64,000 nucleotides of DNA from Herbaspirillum huttiense (lineage in GTDB: Bacteria; Pseudomonadota; Gammaproteobacteria; Burkholderiales; Burkholderiaceae_D), in contig NZ_CP037993.1 of the NCBI RefSeq assembly GCF_004367745.1, positions 1,860,001-1,924,000 of the forward strand, read 5' to 3'. The number at the start of each line of letters is the position of its first letter. Positions within the stretch are counted from its first letter, which is position 1. A model generated the notes under the pieces. The model was not told where the DNA came from. It saw only the letters and a list, made by a program, of their open reading frames with translations, and did no database searches. Positions 18,416-27,966 of the stretch are shown here, one piece after another. The position numbers and the translations under genes were made by a program.

Positions 18416-18437
18416 ACCCGGCGCGCATCAACTGGTA

Positions 18438-18914
18438 TCAGAGGTTCTTGCGATAGACGATGAAGCCGGAGTCCACCGCCAGGTGGTCGTACAGCTTGCG
18501 TGCCGTGGCATTGCTGTGATGGGTGTGCCAGTACACTCGCTCGGCACCGTCCGCTGCGGCGTACCGGTACAGTTCTTCGATCGGTGCACGTCCCACGCCA
18601 CGGCCGCGCGCGGCTTCGGTGGTGAAGAGGTCCTGCAGGTAGCAGGTGGGGCCGATCAGGATGGTGTTGCGGTGATAGAGGTAGTGCGCCAGTCCCAGCA
18701 GCCGTCCATCGGATTCGGCCACCAGGGCATGCACCGGCTCATCGGCCGCATGGATGCGTGACCAGGTGGACTGGGTGATGGCCAGGGGCAGGGCGGTGGC
18801 GCCACTGCGGCCGTAGAAGGCATTGTAGTCGTCCCACAGGATCTTCCATTGCGGGTAGTCGTCCTGGCGGGCGTGGCGGATGTGCAGGGCTTCGGGGTGC
18901 TGCGGATCGGGCAT
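18438..18914 (-). CDS. GNAT-family N-acetyltransferase
   Basis: 158 residues. The acetyl-CoA loop is visible as DLFTTEAARGRGVGRAPIEE, preceded by the core strand RLLGLAHYLYHRNT and followed by VYWHTHHSNATARKLYDHLA. A glutamic acid or other general base cannot be named. It is convergent with cysB (22-bp gap). The substrate is unknown; small free-standing members often acetylate amines or amino acids. Confidence 0.9.
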   Translation of the reverse strand: MPDPQHPEALHIRHARQDDYPQWKILWDDYNAFYGRSGATALPLAITQSTWSRIHAADEPVHALVAESDGRLLGLAHYLYHRNTILIGPTCYLQDLFTTEAARGRGVGRAPIEELYRYAAADGAERVYWHTHHSNATARKLYDHLAVDSGFIVYRKNL

Positions 18915-18976
18915 GGCGACTCCTGGCGTCTGAGATCGCAGTATAGCCGTACCGGGCCAGTTTCCCGGAGTGTCAG

Positions 18977-19018
18977 GACAAAGGCCGGACAGTGTTTGCG
19001 CACTGTCCGGCCTTTGTC
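18977..19018. terminator. very strong 18-bp hairpin, probable bidirectional terminator
   Basis: GACAAAGGCCGGACAGTG (18977-18994) and its exact reverse complement (19001-19018) frame a TTTGCG loop. It lies 22 bp past the stop of the small gene read leftward and 62 bp upstream of the GNAT start, so it insulates the two. The T-run on either side is only three bases. Confidence 0.75.
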
Positions 19019-19040
19019 ATTGCGGGCAGGGTGATGCCGC

Positions 19041-19241
19041 TTACACCGTGCGGGTCGGTGTCGTGGTGAAGGTACTGGTATCTGTACTGCTGGGCTGTGC
19101 GGAAGTGGACTGGGCCACTTGGGTGGACTGTCCGGCGGCTTTCAGGACGTCATTGAAATTGACGGCCGGCTTCTTCGCAGCCTGCTGGCCGCCTGCCGGT
19201 GCGTTGCCGTGATAGACGGCGGAAATGGAATTGGTCGACAT
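19041..19241 (-). CDS. small hypothetical protein, Thr/Ser-rich C-terminus
   Basis: 66 residues from the ATG at 19241, chosen because it follows GAGGAG at ideal spacing. The N-terminus reads MSTNSISAVYHGNAPAGG, followed by a Lys/Ala patch and a conserved-looking PAVNFNDVLKAAGQ segment. The last 25 residues are low-complexity Ser/Thr. No signal peptide or helix of membrane type. Good ribosome-binding site plus the terminator behind it argue that it is real. No family recognised. Confidence 0.6.
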   Translation of the reverse strand: MSTNSISAVYHGNAPAGGQQAAKKPAVNFNDVLKAAGQSTQVAQSTSAQPSSTDTSTFTTTPTRTV

Positions 19242-19386
19242 GCGTGCACTCCTCAAGTAAGGCTGTCCCCCGGGCCAGCGCCCAGACCGGTATTGCCGGG
19301 GCAGTATAGGGGCGCACCATGAGGCTGCTGCGTCGGTTTACCGAAACTTGCGCATCTTTACCTGTTCGGCGTGGACGTGGCGCTGC

Positions 19387-20253
19387 TTACTTGCGCAAGC
19401 GTGCGGCGCACTGGTCGCGCAGGCGGGTGTCTTCGGGCGCATCGTCGTCGGCGGGCGGGGCCGCAGTGACTGTGGCGGGATGCGCACACTGGCGATAGCG
19501 CATCACATAGCGTTCAAATTCGGCGCGCGCCTGGGCCTTGGGCAGACTGGCCAGTTTCAGGATGAAGCTGCGGCTGCCGATCTCGAAGTGCTGGTAATCG
19601 ATGGGTTGTTTCCACTGGCCGCCCCAGACCAGGAATCCGTGTTCATAAAACACGCTGACCACCTCCTCGGCCATACCCGGCTGCAGGGGCGCGCGCTGCA
19701 GGTAGGCCGCGCCCTGCGGCGGCAGGACTTCCTGCTCGGGGCTGCCGGCCTTGCTCACATAGGGGTTCTGCAGCGGATTGATGTCGATGGCCGCGCCATA
19801 GGCGTGCTTGGACCAGCCACCGCCGCCGGTCATGGGCCTTCCATTGAAGGCCGAACTGTTGTTGGCGGCCATGGAGCGCTGGTCGTCGCCGTCATAGGCT
19901 TCCAGCCCCTGCGCCCCGGCCAGCGGGAAGGAGCGCAGCAGCAGTTCGCCGAACAGCGCCTCCACCTGCGGAGCCAGCGCGTCGAGCACCACCACGCTGC
20001 CCTGGCGGGTGGCCCCGCCGAAATCGGTGTAGTCGAAGCTGACCGTGGCCAGGCGCGTGCAGGGGACCGGATTGCCGGAGGTGATGACCTTGCTGGCCCG
20101 CATCTGGGCGCATTGCGCGGGGGAAACCGGCGTGATGTCGGCCTGGGCGGCCAGCGGCAGTGCCATCGCCAGCACGGTCGCGGGAAGGGCCAGCGCGCGG
20201 CGCAGGACGGTCAGGCGGGCGAGGGCAGGGGAGCGGGCGGTGAAGGTCATCAT
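19387..20253 (-). CDS. exported M15-family peptidoglycan peptidase (VanY/CwlK-like)
   Basis: 288 residues with a signal peptide (cleaved after AAQA, about residue 37). The Zn-binding motif of family M15 is present: SKHAYGAAIDINPL (His and Asp ligands at about 148-155), and the third ligand lies in IDYQHFEIG. Such enzymes hydrolyse D-Ala-D-Ala or L-Ala-D-Glu bonds in the cell wall in the periplasm. The last 30 residues are an acidic/Pro-rich tail with two cysteines. Two consecutive ATGs are possible starts; no strong Shine-Dalgarno is seen. It is monocistronic. Confidence 0.88.
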   Translation of the reverse strand: MMTFTARSPALARLTVLRRALALPATVLAMALPLAAQADITPVSPAQCAQMRASKVITSGNPVPCTRLATVSFDYTDFGGATRQGSVVVLDALAPQVEALFGELLLRSFPLAGAQGLEAYDGDDQRSMAANNSSAFNGRPMTGGGGWSKHAYGAAIDINPLQNPYVSKAGSPEQEVLPPQGAAYLQRAPLQPGMAEEVVSVFYEHGFLVWGGQWKQPIDYQHFEIGSRSFILKLASLPKAQARAEFERYVMRYRQCAHPATVTAAPPADDDAPEDTRLRDQCAARLRK

Positions 20254-20473
20254 GGGAGGCGATGATACGGGTTTTCAGGGGGAAATGGTTTGTCAGGATT
20301 GTCATATTGCCTGTGATGGCTGACATCAAGATGCGCCGTTTTCTGACAGCGTGGGAACGGCGGAACGGGAATAATCGGTGTCCAGAAGCTGTCGAATTCC
20401 GGCAAGCACGTGCTTCGTGCCTGTTTGTCCGCATTTCGGCAAATCCCCCCTCAACAACTTTAGGAGGCAACAT

Positions 20474-20758
20474 ATGAAGATTCGCCACACCCTCTTGGCT
20501 GCCGCCGTGTTCACTGCTGTGCTGGCTGGTTGCAACAAGCGCGACGAAGCGCCTGCAACGCCTGCCGCCACCCCGCCGGCCGCTTCGGAACCGGCACCGG
20601 CAAGCAGCACCCCGACCACGCCGGCACCGGCTGATTCCGGTACGGCTGCGGGCTCGACCGCTACGCCGGCGACCCCGACTCCGACTGCGCCTTCGGATTC
20701 CTCGGCCACCACGCCGAGCACCCCGGCCGCTTCTGGCGACAGCGGTACGCAAAAGTAA
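20474..20758 (+). CDS. small Pro/Ala/Thr-rich lipoprotein
   Basis: 94 residues with a strong TAGGAGG site. The signal peptide (MKIRHTLLAAAVFTAVLAGC) ends in a lipobox LAGC, giving a lipid-anchored Cys20. The mature part is almost only Pro, Ala, Thr and Ser, with the charged start NKRDE. This is likely an unstructured linker or surface-coating lipoprotein; no enzymatic domain fits. Own transcript, ended by the hairpin at 20830-20864. Confidence 0.82.
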   Translation: MKIRHTLLAAAVFTAVLAGCNKRDEAPATPAATPPAASEPAPASSTPTTPAPADSGTAAGSTATPATPTPTAPSDSSATTPSTPAASGDSGTQK

Positions 20759-20829
20759 ACGCCTCACAACAAGAGCCAACAAGACGGCAAGCGCCGCACC
20801 CTCTCCCGCAGTGGGAACAGCACTGCATG

Positions 20830-20864
20830 CGCCGCGACAGGCAACTGTTGCGGCGTTTTCTTTT
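20830..20864 (+). terminator. terminator after the small lipoprotein gene
   Basis: CGCCGCGACAG (20830-20840), GCAA loop, CTGTTGCGGCG (20845-20855, one G-T pair) and TTTTCTTTT. Confidence 0.88.
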
Positions 20865-20946
20865 GGGGGCTGGAAAGGTGGTTTTTGCGGTAAATGTGAA
20901 GGATCTTGCCAAGCACCTGGCCCCTGGAGGCAATTTGCACGTTGGC

Positions 20947-21067
20947 TGGAAAAATCTTTCCGAACTTTTTTTTGCGGCTTGCAGTCGTACAGGTGGTTGA
21001 ACTGTTCCTTCAACCTCCCTCTTGATAGGGAACTTGCCCGCAGTTCATTGGCTGCGGGCTTTTTTTC
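20947..21067 (+). ncRNA. candidate orphan small RNA ending at a strong terminator
   Basis: A complete rho-independent terminator (GCCCGCAG 21036-21043 / CTGCGGGC 21052-21059, T-run 21060-21067) stands 170 bp beyond the terminator of the lipoprotein gene, with no open reading frame before it. Just upstream is a stem GGTTGAA (20995-21001) / TTCAACC (21009-21015) with a CTGTTCC loop. A second short stem GGAAA/TTTCC followed by a T-run lies near 20948-20974. A TTGCAC hexamer at 20935 is the only promoter hint; no good -10 is seen. Inference only. Otherwise the region 20759-21126 has no gene. Confidence 0.4.
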
Positions 21068-21126
21068 GTCCCTCCGACGGGAAAGCGAAACTGCGTGTCT
21101 TTACCGTGTTTTCGCAGCGGTGCGGA

Positions 21127-21939
21127 CTACTTCCCCCCATGCCCCTTCACCACCGCAATCATGGCCCCGAACGCCGGACCCATATTGGCTTCCAGCGTGG
21201 GATACATGCGCGAGATGCTGCCATCCAGGTACAAGGCGTCACTGCATTTGAGCTCATCACGAAGGAAACTGGCGAAATCGTAAAAGCTGATCGGATTGCG
21301 CGCGATGGCCAGCGTGACGATGCCCGCCGCATCCAGGCACACTGCATTGCGCACCACCGTATTGGCTGACTCGGGATCGAAGCGCGGATTGATCTTGCCG
21401 TCCACGATCATCAGCGGACCAGATTGCGTGGCGTAGCGCGTCACGCCATTCCACAGGCCCAGTTCGGCTTCATAGTCGGAGGTCTCGACGATGTAGGCCT
21501 GGCGCTCGCTCAACACGAATACCCCATTGGGCTGCAGATAGAAATTGCCATACGCGTTCTTGCGCGTATTGAGGCGGCGCAGCTGGTTGCCGCCTTCCAC
21601 GTACAGCCCCAGCGGTTGCAATTGCTTGTCGTAGATGCCGGCATTGGTGGCGCAGACCATCTCCTGTCCCTGGCTGCGCAGATGCGCATCGAGCCGGCTG
21701 AAGTTGCCCAGCGGCGTGCCAGCGGCATCCTTCCAGTACATGCGGATGGTGTCGCTGCGCGGATCAGCGCGGCAGGTGCTGATGAAGACCTGGTGATACT
21801 GGTACTGGCGCACCTCGGCCGCCTGTGCCGGCGGGCTGCCCGATCCCAGCAGCAGCGCCGGTACCAGGCCGGTCAATGCGAGCAGGCGCAGCAGTGTGCG
21901 GCGGAAACCAGGGGCAGGGAGGGAAGGGGAGCGAAGCAT
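21127..21939 (-). CDS. phosphodiester glycosidase (DUF2233/NAGPA-type) exported protein
   Basis: 270 residues from the ATG at 21939, which opens into an Arg-rich signal peptide cleaved near AQAAE; an upstream TTG start is less likely. The NAGPA-like domain is seen as VCATNAGIYDKQLQPLGLYV, NFYLQPNGVF, TQSGPLMIVDGKIN and a closing CSDALYLDGSISRMYP. This matches the YigE/DUF2233 family: periplasmic proteins related to the uncovering enzyme that removes GlcNAc from phosphodiesters. The bacterial substrate is unknown and may be an envelope polysaccharide. It is divergent from livJ. Confidence 0.85.
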   Translation of the reverse strand: MLRSPSLPAPGFRRTLLRLLALTGLVPALLLGSGSPPAQAAEVRQYQYHQVFISTCRADPRSDTIRMYWKDAAGTPLGNFSRLDAHLRSQGQEMVCATNAGIYDKQLQPLGLYVEGGNQLRRLNTRKNAYGNFYLQPNGVFVLSERQAYIVETSDYEAELGLWNGVTRYATQSGPLMIVDGKINPRFDPESANTVVRNAVCLDAAGIVTLAIARNPISFYDFASFLRDELKCSDALYLDGSISRMYPTLEANMGPAFGAMIAVVKGHGGK

Positions 21940-22351
21940 CGAAACCAGGTCTTGTTCTGCGGGAATGCGGAGGGCGAGGCGGTATTGTAAATGGCGCAAG
22001 CCGGGCTTGCCACGGGAAAACGGATTCTGGCCGCAAATCCAGTCCCATCAAGACTTTGCAGGCGATGCACCGAATTCGCTCATGCTGCAGTGCAGTTCTG
22101 CACCGAATATGGGAAAATGAAGAAAAACAGCATGAAATGTGCGAAAAATCGAAGACCACAGCGCATTAATGATGGGGTTTGACGAAATTTCAAAAAAAAG
22201 TTGCCCCATATGACGGCAGTGTTACACTCTGCCCCCATGTTGCGGCCAGCCTCCCGTAAAACGGGGTCAGGTATCCACAACCCTACGCGCGCCGGCCTGC
22301 TGGCCAGGTAACGGCGCCTCTTGAATCCGTTCCATCCTGGAGGAAACGACA
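21940..22351. other. 412-bp divergent region before livJ
   Basis: No gene seen. It is A+T-rich between 22080 and 22230 and holds the livJ promoter; the remainder (22229-22340) is a G+C-rich untranslated leader of about 115 bases without an obvious riboswitch. Confidence 0.5.
22201..22228 (+). promoter_or_regulatory. putative promoter of livJHMGF
   Basis: TTGCCC (22201-22206), 16-bp spacer and TACACT (22223-22228), preceded by an A-tract (22191-22200) resembling an UP element. Confidence 0.55.
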
Positions 22352-23473
22352 ATGAAGTTTGCAAGCCGTCTGACCAAGATCGCCCTGGCCGCCGCCACCT
22401 TTGCCGCCTTCGCCGGCGTGGCTCACGCCGAAACCGTCAAGATCGCGATCGCCGGTCCCTTGACCGGTGCCGTGGCCCAGTACGGCGACATGGTCAAGGC
22501 CGGTGCCCTCACCGCCATCGAACAGATCAACGCCGCCGGCGGCGCCAACGGCAACAAGTTCGAAGCCGTCATGATGGACGACGCCTGTGAACCCAAGCAG
22601 GCCGTGGCCGTGGCCAACAAGATCGTCAGCCAGGGCATCAAGTACGTGATCGGTCACGTCTGCTCCGGCTCCACCATTCCCGCCTCCGACATCTACGAGA
22701 ACGAAGGCGTGGTCATGATCACCCCGTCGGCCACCGCTCCGCAGCTGACCGAAGCCAAGCCGCACAAGTTCATCTTCCGCACCATCGGCCGCGACGACCA
22801 GCAAGGTCCTGCCGCCGCCCGCTACGTGATCGAGAAGCTCAAGCCCAAGAAGGTCGCCGTGCTGCACGACAAGCAGTCCTACGGCCAGGGCGTGGCCTCG
22901 TCGGTGAAGTCGGCGCTGGATGCGGCCAAGGTGCCGGTGGTGGTGTTCGAAGGCATCAACGCCGGTGACAGCGATTACTCGGCCATCGTCACCAAGCTGA
23001 AGTCGCAGGGCGTGGACTTCGTCTACTTCGGCGGCTATCACCCGGAAATGGGCCTGATCATGCGCCAGGCGCGTGAGCAGGGCGTCAAGGCCGTCTTCAT
23101 GGGCCCCGAAGGCGTCGGCAACAAGGACATCACCGCCATCGCCGGCCCTGCCTCCGAAGGCATGCTGGTGACCCTGCCGGCCGACTTTGCCGCCGATCCG
23201 GCCAACGCCGCCCTGGTCAAGGCCTTCGCCGCCGCCAAGCGTGACGCCAACGGCCCGTTCCAGATGCCGGCCTACTCGGCCGTGAAGATCATTGCCGATG
23301 CCATCACCGGTGCCAAGTCCACCGATCCGGACAAGGTCGCCGCCTACATCCACGGCAACAGCTTCAAGACCCCCATCGGCAACGTCGAATACGACAAGAA
23401 GGGCGACCTGAAGGCCTTCAAGTTCGTCGTCTTCACCTGGCACAAGGACGCCACCAAGACCGAAGCCAAGTGA
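22352..23473 (+). CDS. livJ: branched-chain amino acid ABC transporter, periplasmic binding protein
   Basis: 373 residues, ATG behind TGGAGGAAAC. Signal peptide to about residue 26 (cleaved after AHA). The type I periplasmic-binding fold is shown by ETVKIAIAGPLTGAVAQYGD, GHVCSGSTIPASDIYE and DFVYFGGYHPEMGLIMRQA, as in the Leu/Ile/Val-binding proteins LivJ/LivK. It feeds the permease LivHM. LivJ or LivK cannot be told apart. A hairpin follows before livH and probably sets a higher transcript level of the binding protein than of the membrane parts. Confidence 0.94.
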   Translation: MKFASRLTKIALAAATFAAFAGVAHAETVKIAIAGPLTGAVAQYGDMVKAGALTAIEQINAAGGANGNKFEAVMMDDACEPKQAVAVANKIVSQGIKYVIGHVCSGSTIPASDIYENEGVVMITPSATAPQLTEAKPHKFIFRTIGRDDQQGPAAARYVIEKLKPKKVAVLHDKQSYGQGVASSVKSALDAAKVPVVVFEGINAGDSDYSAIVTKLKSQGVDFVYFGGYHPEMGLIMRQAREQGVKAVFMGPEGVGNKDITAIAGPASEGMLVTLPADFAADPANAALVKAFAAAKRDANGPFQMPAYSAVKIIADAITGAKSTDPDKVAAYIHGNSFKTPIGNVEYDKKGDLKAFKFVVFTWHKDATKTEAK

Positions 23474-23520
23474 TTCGCCCCGAATCGCTGGCCTGACTGT
23501 CTGACCTGACGTCAAACCGC

Positions 23521-23554
23521 GAAATGCCCCATTGCAGTCGGAATGGGGCATTTC
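23521..23554 (+). terminator. intercistronic hairpin between livJ and livH
   Basis: Perfect 13-bp stem GAAATGCCCCATT (23521-23533) / AATGGGGCATTTC (23542-23554). There is no long T-run after it, so it is likely a partial terminator or a 3' stabiliser that yields livJ transcript in excess over the downstream genes. Confidence 0.7.
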
Positions 23555-23572
23555 CACTTTATGGGTTCCCTC

Positions 23573-24499
<927 letters not shown>

Positions 24500-24542
24500 G
24501 CCCGCACGGCTCGACGGACAACGACATATTCAAGGAGGCGTG

Positions 24543-25769
24543 ATGCCTGAGACTTTCAAGAATGCCGTGGCGGCGGCGCTGGTGACCGCCGTATTGACCA
24601 TCCCGCTGCTGGGCATGCAGCTGCAGCTGGAGGGCTACCGCGTGGTCCTCAACACCCACTGGACCCCGGTGCTGGTGGCGGTGCTGGCCGTGTTCCTGTT
24701 CCAGCTGGCCAGGCCTGCGCTCGCGCGCACCAGCGCCGGCATCAAGCTGCCGGCGCTGCCGCGCATGCAGCCGGGCCAGCAGCGCGCAGCCGTGCTGATC
24801 CTGCTGATGGCCGCGCTGGTGTGGCCCTTCTTCGGTTCGCGCGGCTACGTCGATGTGATGACCCTGGCGCTGATCTACGTGGTGCTGGGCCTGGGCCTGA
24901 ACATCGTGGTCGGTTTCGCCGGCCTGCTCGACCTGGGCTATGTGGGTTTCTATGCCGTGGGTGCCTACACCTATGCGCTGTGCAACCAGTACTTCGGCCT
25001 CTCGTTCTGGGAATGCGTGCCGCTGTCGGCTGCCGCCGCCGCACTGTTCGGCTTCCTGCTGGGCTTCCCGGTGCTGCGCTTGCGCGGTGACTACCTGGCC
25101 ATCGTCACGCTGGGCTTTGGCGAAATCATCCGCCTCTTGCTCAACAACATGACCAGCCTCACCGGCGGCCCGGATGGCATCTCCGGCATCCCCAAGCCGA
25201 CCGTGTTTGGCGTGGTGATGGCGCGCAATCCGCTGACCGAGGATGGCACTACCTTCCACCAGTTGCTGGGGCTGACTTACCAGGGGGGGCACATGGTGAT
25301 CTTCCTGTATTTCCTGGCCTTGCTGATGGTGCTCTTTACGTATTTCGTCACCAGCCGCCTGTTGCGCATGCCCATGGGCCGCGCCTGGGAAGCCCTGCGT
25401 GAAGATGAGATCGCCTGCCGCTCGCTGGGCATCAACCCGACCCGGGTGAAGCTCTCGGCCTTCACGCTCGGTGCCGCCTTCGCCGGCCTGGCCGGTTCCT
25501 TCTTCGCCGCCCGCCAGGGCCTGGTGACGCCGGAATCCTTCACCTTCATCGAATCCGCCCTGATCCTGGCCATCGTCGTGCTGGGTGGCATGGGTTCGCA
25601 GCTGGGCGTGATCCTGGCGGCGATCCTGCTGACCGTGCTGCCGGAACTGGCGCGCAGCTTCGCCGAGTACCGCATGCTGATCTTCGGCCTGGTGATGGTG
25701 CTGATGATGATGTGGCGTCCGCAAGGACTGCTTCCTGCAACCCGTCCGCACGTGGAGCTGCCGCAATGA
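24543..25769 (+). CDS. livM: branched-chain amino acid ABC permease LivM
   Basis: 408 residues. The ATG at 24543 follows AAGGAGGCGTG, better than a GTG one codon earlier. An N-terminal extension of two helices (about 1-85) precedes the LivM core: [40 protein letters not shown] and [14 protein letters not shown]. It overlaps livG by 4 bp (ATGA). Confidence 0.95.
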   Translation: MPETFKNAVAAALVTAVLTIPLLGMQLQLEGYRVVLNTHWTPVLVAVLAVFLFQLARPALARTSAGIKLPALPRMQPGQQRAAVLILLMAALVWPFFGSRGYVDVMTLALIYVVLGLGLNIVVGFAGLLDLGYVGFYAVGAYTYALCNQYFGLSFWECVPLSAAAAALFGFLLGFPVLRLRGDYLAIVTLGFGEIIRLLLNNMTSLTGGPDGISGIPKPTVFGVVMARNPLTEDGTTFHQLLGLTYQGGHMVIFLYFLALLMVLFTYFVTSRLLRMPMGRAWEALREDEIACRSLGINPTRVKLSAFTLGAAFAGLAGSFFAARQGLVTPESFTFIESALILAIVVLGGMGSQLGVILAAILLTVLPELARSFAEYRMLIFGLVMVLMMMWRPQGLLPATRPHVELPQ

Positions 25770-26538
25770 ACCCGTCCGTGAAAACCATGCTGGAAGTGTC
25801 CAACCTGTCGATGCGCTTCGGCGGCCTGCTGGCCGTGGATGGCGTCTCGCTGGCCGTGCAGGAGCGCGAAGTCTTCGCCATCATCGGTCCCAACGGGGCC
25901 GGCAAGACCACCGTCTTCAACTGCATCAGCGGCTTCTACCAGCCGACCTCGGGCGAGATTGCGCTCGATGGCGTCTCCATTGCCCGCCAGCCTAGCCACC
26001 AGGTGGCGCAGCAGGGGCTGGTGCGCACCTTCCAGAACATTCGTCTCTTCAAGTCCATGACCGTGGTGGAGAACCTGCTGGTGGCGCAACACCAGCAGGT
26101 CAATACCAACCTGCTGTCGGGGCTGCTGAAGACGCCTTCCTATCGCAAGTCCGAGCAGGAAGCGTTGCAGCGTGCGGCCTACTGGCTGGACCAGCTCGGC
26201 CTGACGGCGCTGGCCAACCGCGAGGCGGGCACGCTCTCGTATGGCCTGCAACGCCGCGTGGAAATCGCCCGCTGCATGATCACCAAGCCGCGCCTGCTGC
26301 TGCTGGATGAACCGGCGGCCGGCCTTAACCCGCAGGAGAAGCAGGAGCTGTCGCAACTGATCGACCGCCTGCGCCGCGAACATGGCGTGGCCGTGCTGCT
26401 GATCGAACACGACATGAGCCTCATCATGGGCATCTCCGACCGTATCCTGGTCATGGAGCACGGCAAGCCCATCGTCACCGGCACCCCCGAACAGGTGCGC
26501 AGCGACGAACGTGTGATCAAGGCCTACCTGGGAGAAGA

Positions 26539-26542
<4 letters not shown>
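25766..26542 (+). CDS. livG: branched-chain amino acid ABC ATP-binding protein LivG
   Basis: 258 residues from the ATG at 25766, inside the end of livM. Walker [10 protein letters not shown], signature [14 protein letters not shown] (typical LivG variant), Walker [13 protein letters not shown] and switch region [10 protein letters not shown]. It overlaps livF by 4 bp. Confidence 0.95.
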
Positions 26543-27246
<704 letters not shown>

Positions 27247-27270
27247 TACCGGCAGCGACGCCACCCGATC

Positions 27271-27302
27271 CACGGCCCGGCCATGCACATGGCCGGGCCG
27301 TG
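27271..27302 (+). terminator. hairpin terminator after livF
   Basis: CACGGCCCGGCCATG (27271-27285) and its exact reverse complement (27288-27302) with a minimal CA centre, followed by TCGTTT. Very stable stem, weak T-run. Confidence 0.75.
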
Positions 27303-27444
27303 TCGTTTCCAGTATCCTGAAAAGCTGCTGCGCCCTTTGCTGCAGAGCAGCAACAAAGTGCGTAGAATACCGGCCCATCCTGGCCCCGGCGCGACGGCGC
27401 GGCACCTTGAGCGTGCTTTGGGGGCCTTTCATTTGGACGACGAC

Positions 27445-27948
27445 ATGACACACCCCACACGCCGCCGGGTACTCAAAGTGGCGGGCCTGATGGCAGGTGC
27501 CGGCGCTGCCGGCCTGTTCTGGTCCCTGCCGCACCGGGTTACGGCACAAAACAATCCGGCGACCGTGCCGGTGGACGATTTCCTTCAGGTTTCCCGGCAA
27601 CTGACTGAACGCCAGGATTTGAGCCCCAAGCTGTGCGCGGCTTTGCTGCTGGCCCTGTCCAAAACTGAAAAAGACCTGGCACCTCGCCTGCAATCGCTCA
27701 AGGGCCTGCTGCAAGCCCAGCCGGCGCTGCTGCAAGCCGAGCGCCTGGCCTTCCCGGCCGAGCAGGGTGACAGCGAAAAGCTGGCCCGCGTCATCCTCGG
27801 TGCCTGGTACGACGGCGTGGTCGGCAAGGGCAAGAACGCCCAGTACGTCACCTACATCAATACGCTCTCCAACGGACTGGTGAGCGGCAAGCTGGTGCCG
27901 CCCAGTTTTTCCTATGGTCCCTGCGGCAGCTGGTCGCGCCAGCCCTGA
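27445..27948 (+). CDS. small subunit of a FAD-dependent sugar/polyol dehydrogenase, twin-arginine exported
   Basis: 167 residues from the ATG at 27445. The N-terminus TRRRVLKVAGLMAGAGAAGL is a Tat signal, so the protein exports folded and may carry the FAD-loaded large subunit along. The rest matches the small (gamma) subunit family of membrane-bound gluconate/sorbitol dehydrogenases: DDFLQVSRQLTERQDLSPKL and ILGAWYDGVVGKGKNAQYVT. It is the first gene of a three-gene set with the flavoprotein and triheme cytochrome, 18 bp ahead of the flavoprotein. Confidence 0.87.
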   Translation: MTHPTRRRVLKVAGLMAGAGAAGLFWSLPHRVTAQNNPATVPVDDFLQVSRQLTERQDLSPKLCAALLLALSKTEKDLAPRLQSLKGLLQAQPALLQAERLAFPAEQGDSEKLARVILGAWYDGVVGKGKNAQYVTYINTLSNGLVSGKLVPPSFSYGPCGSWSRQP

Positions 27949-27966
27949 TTTGCGAGAGTGACATTC

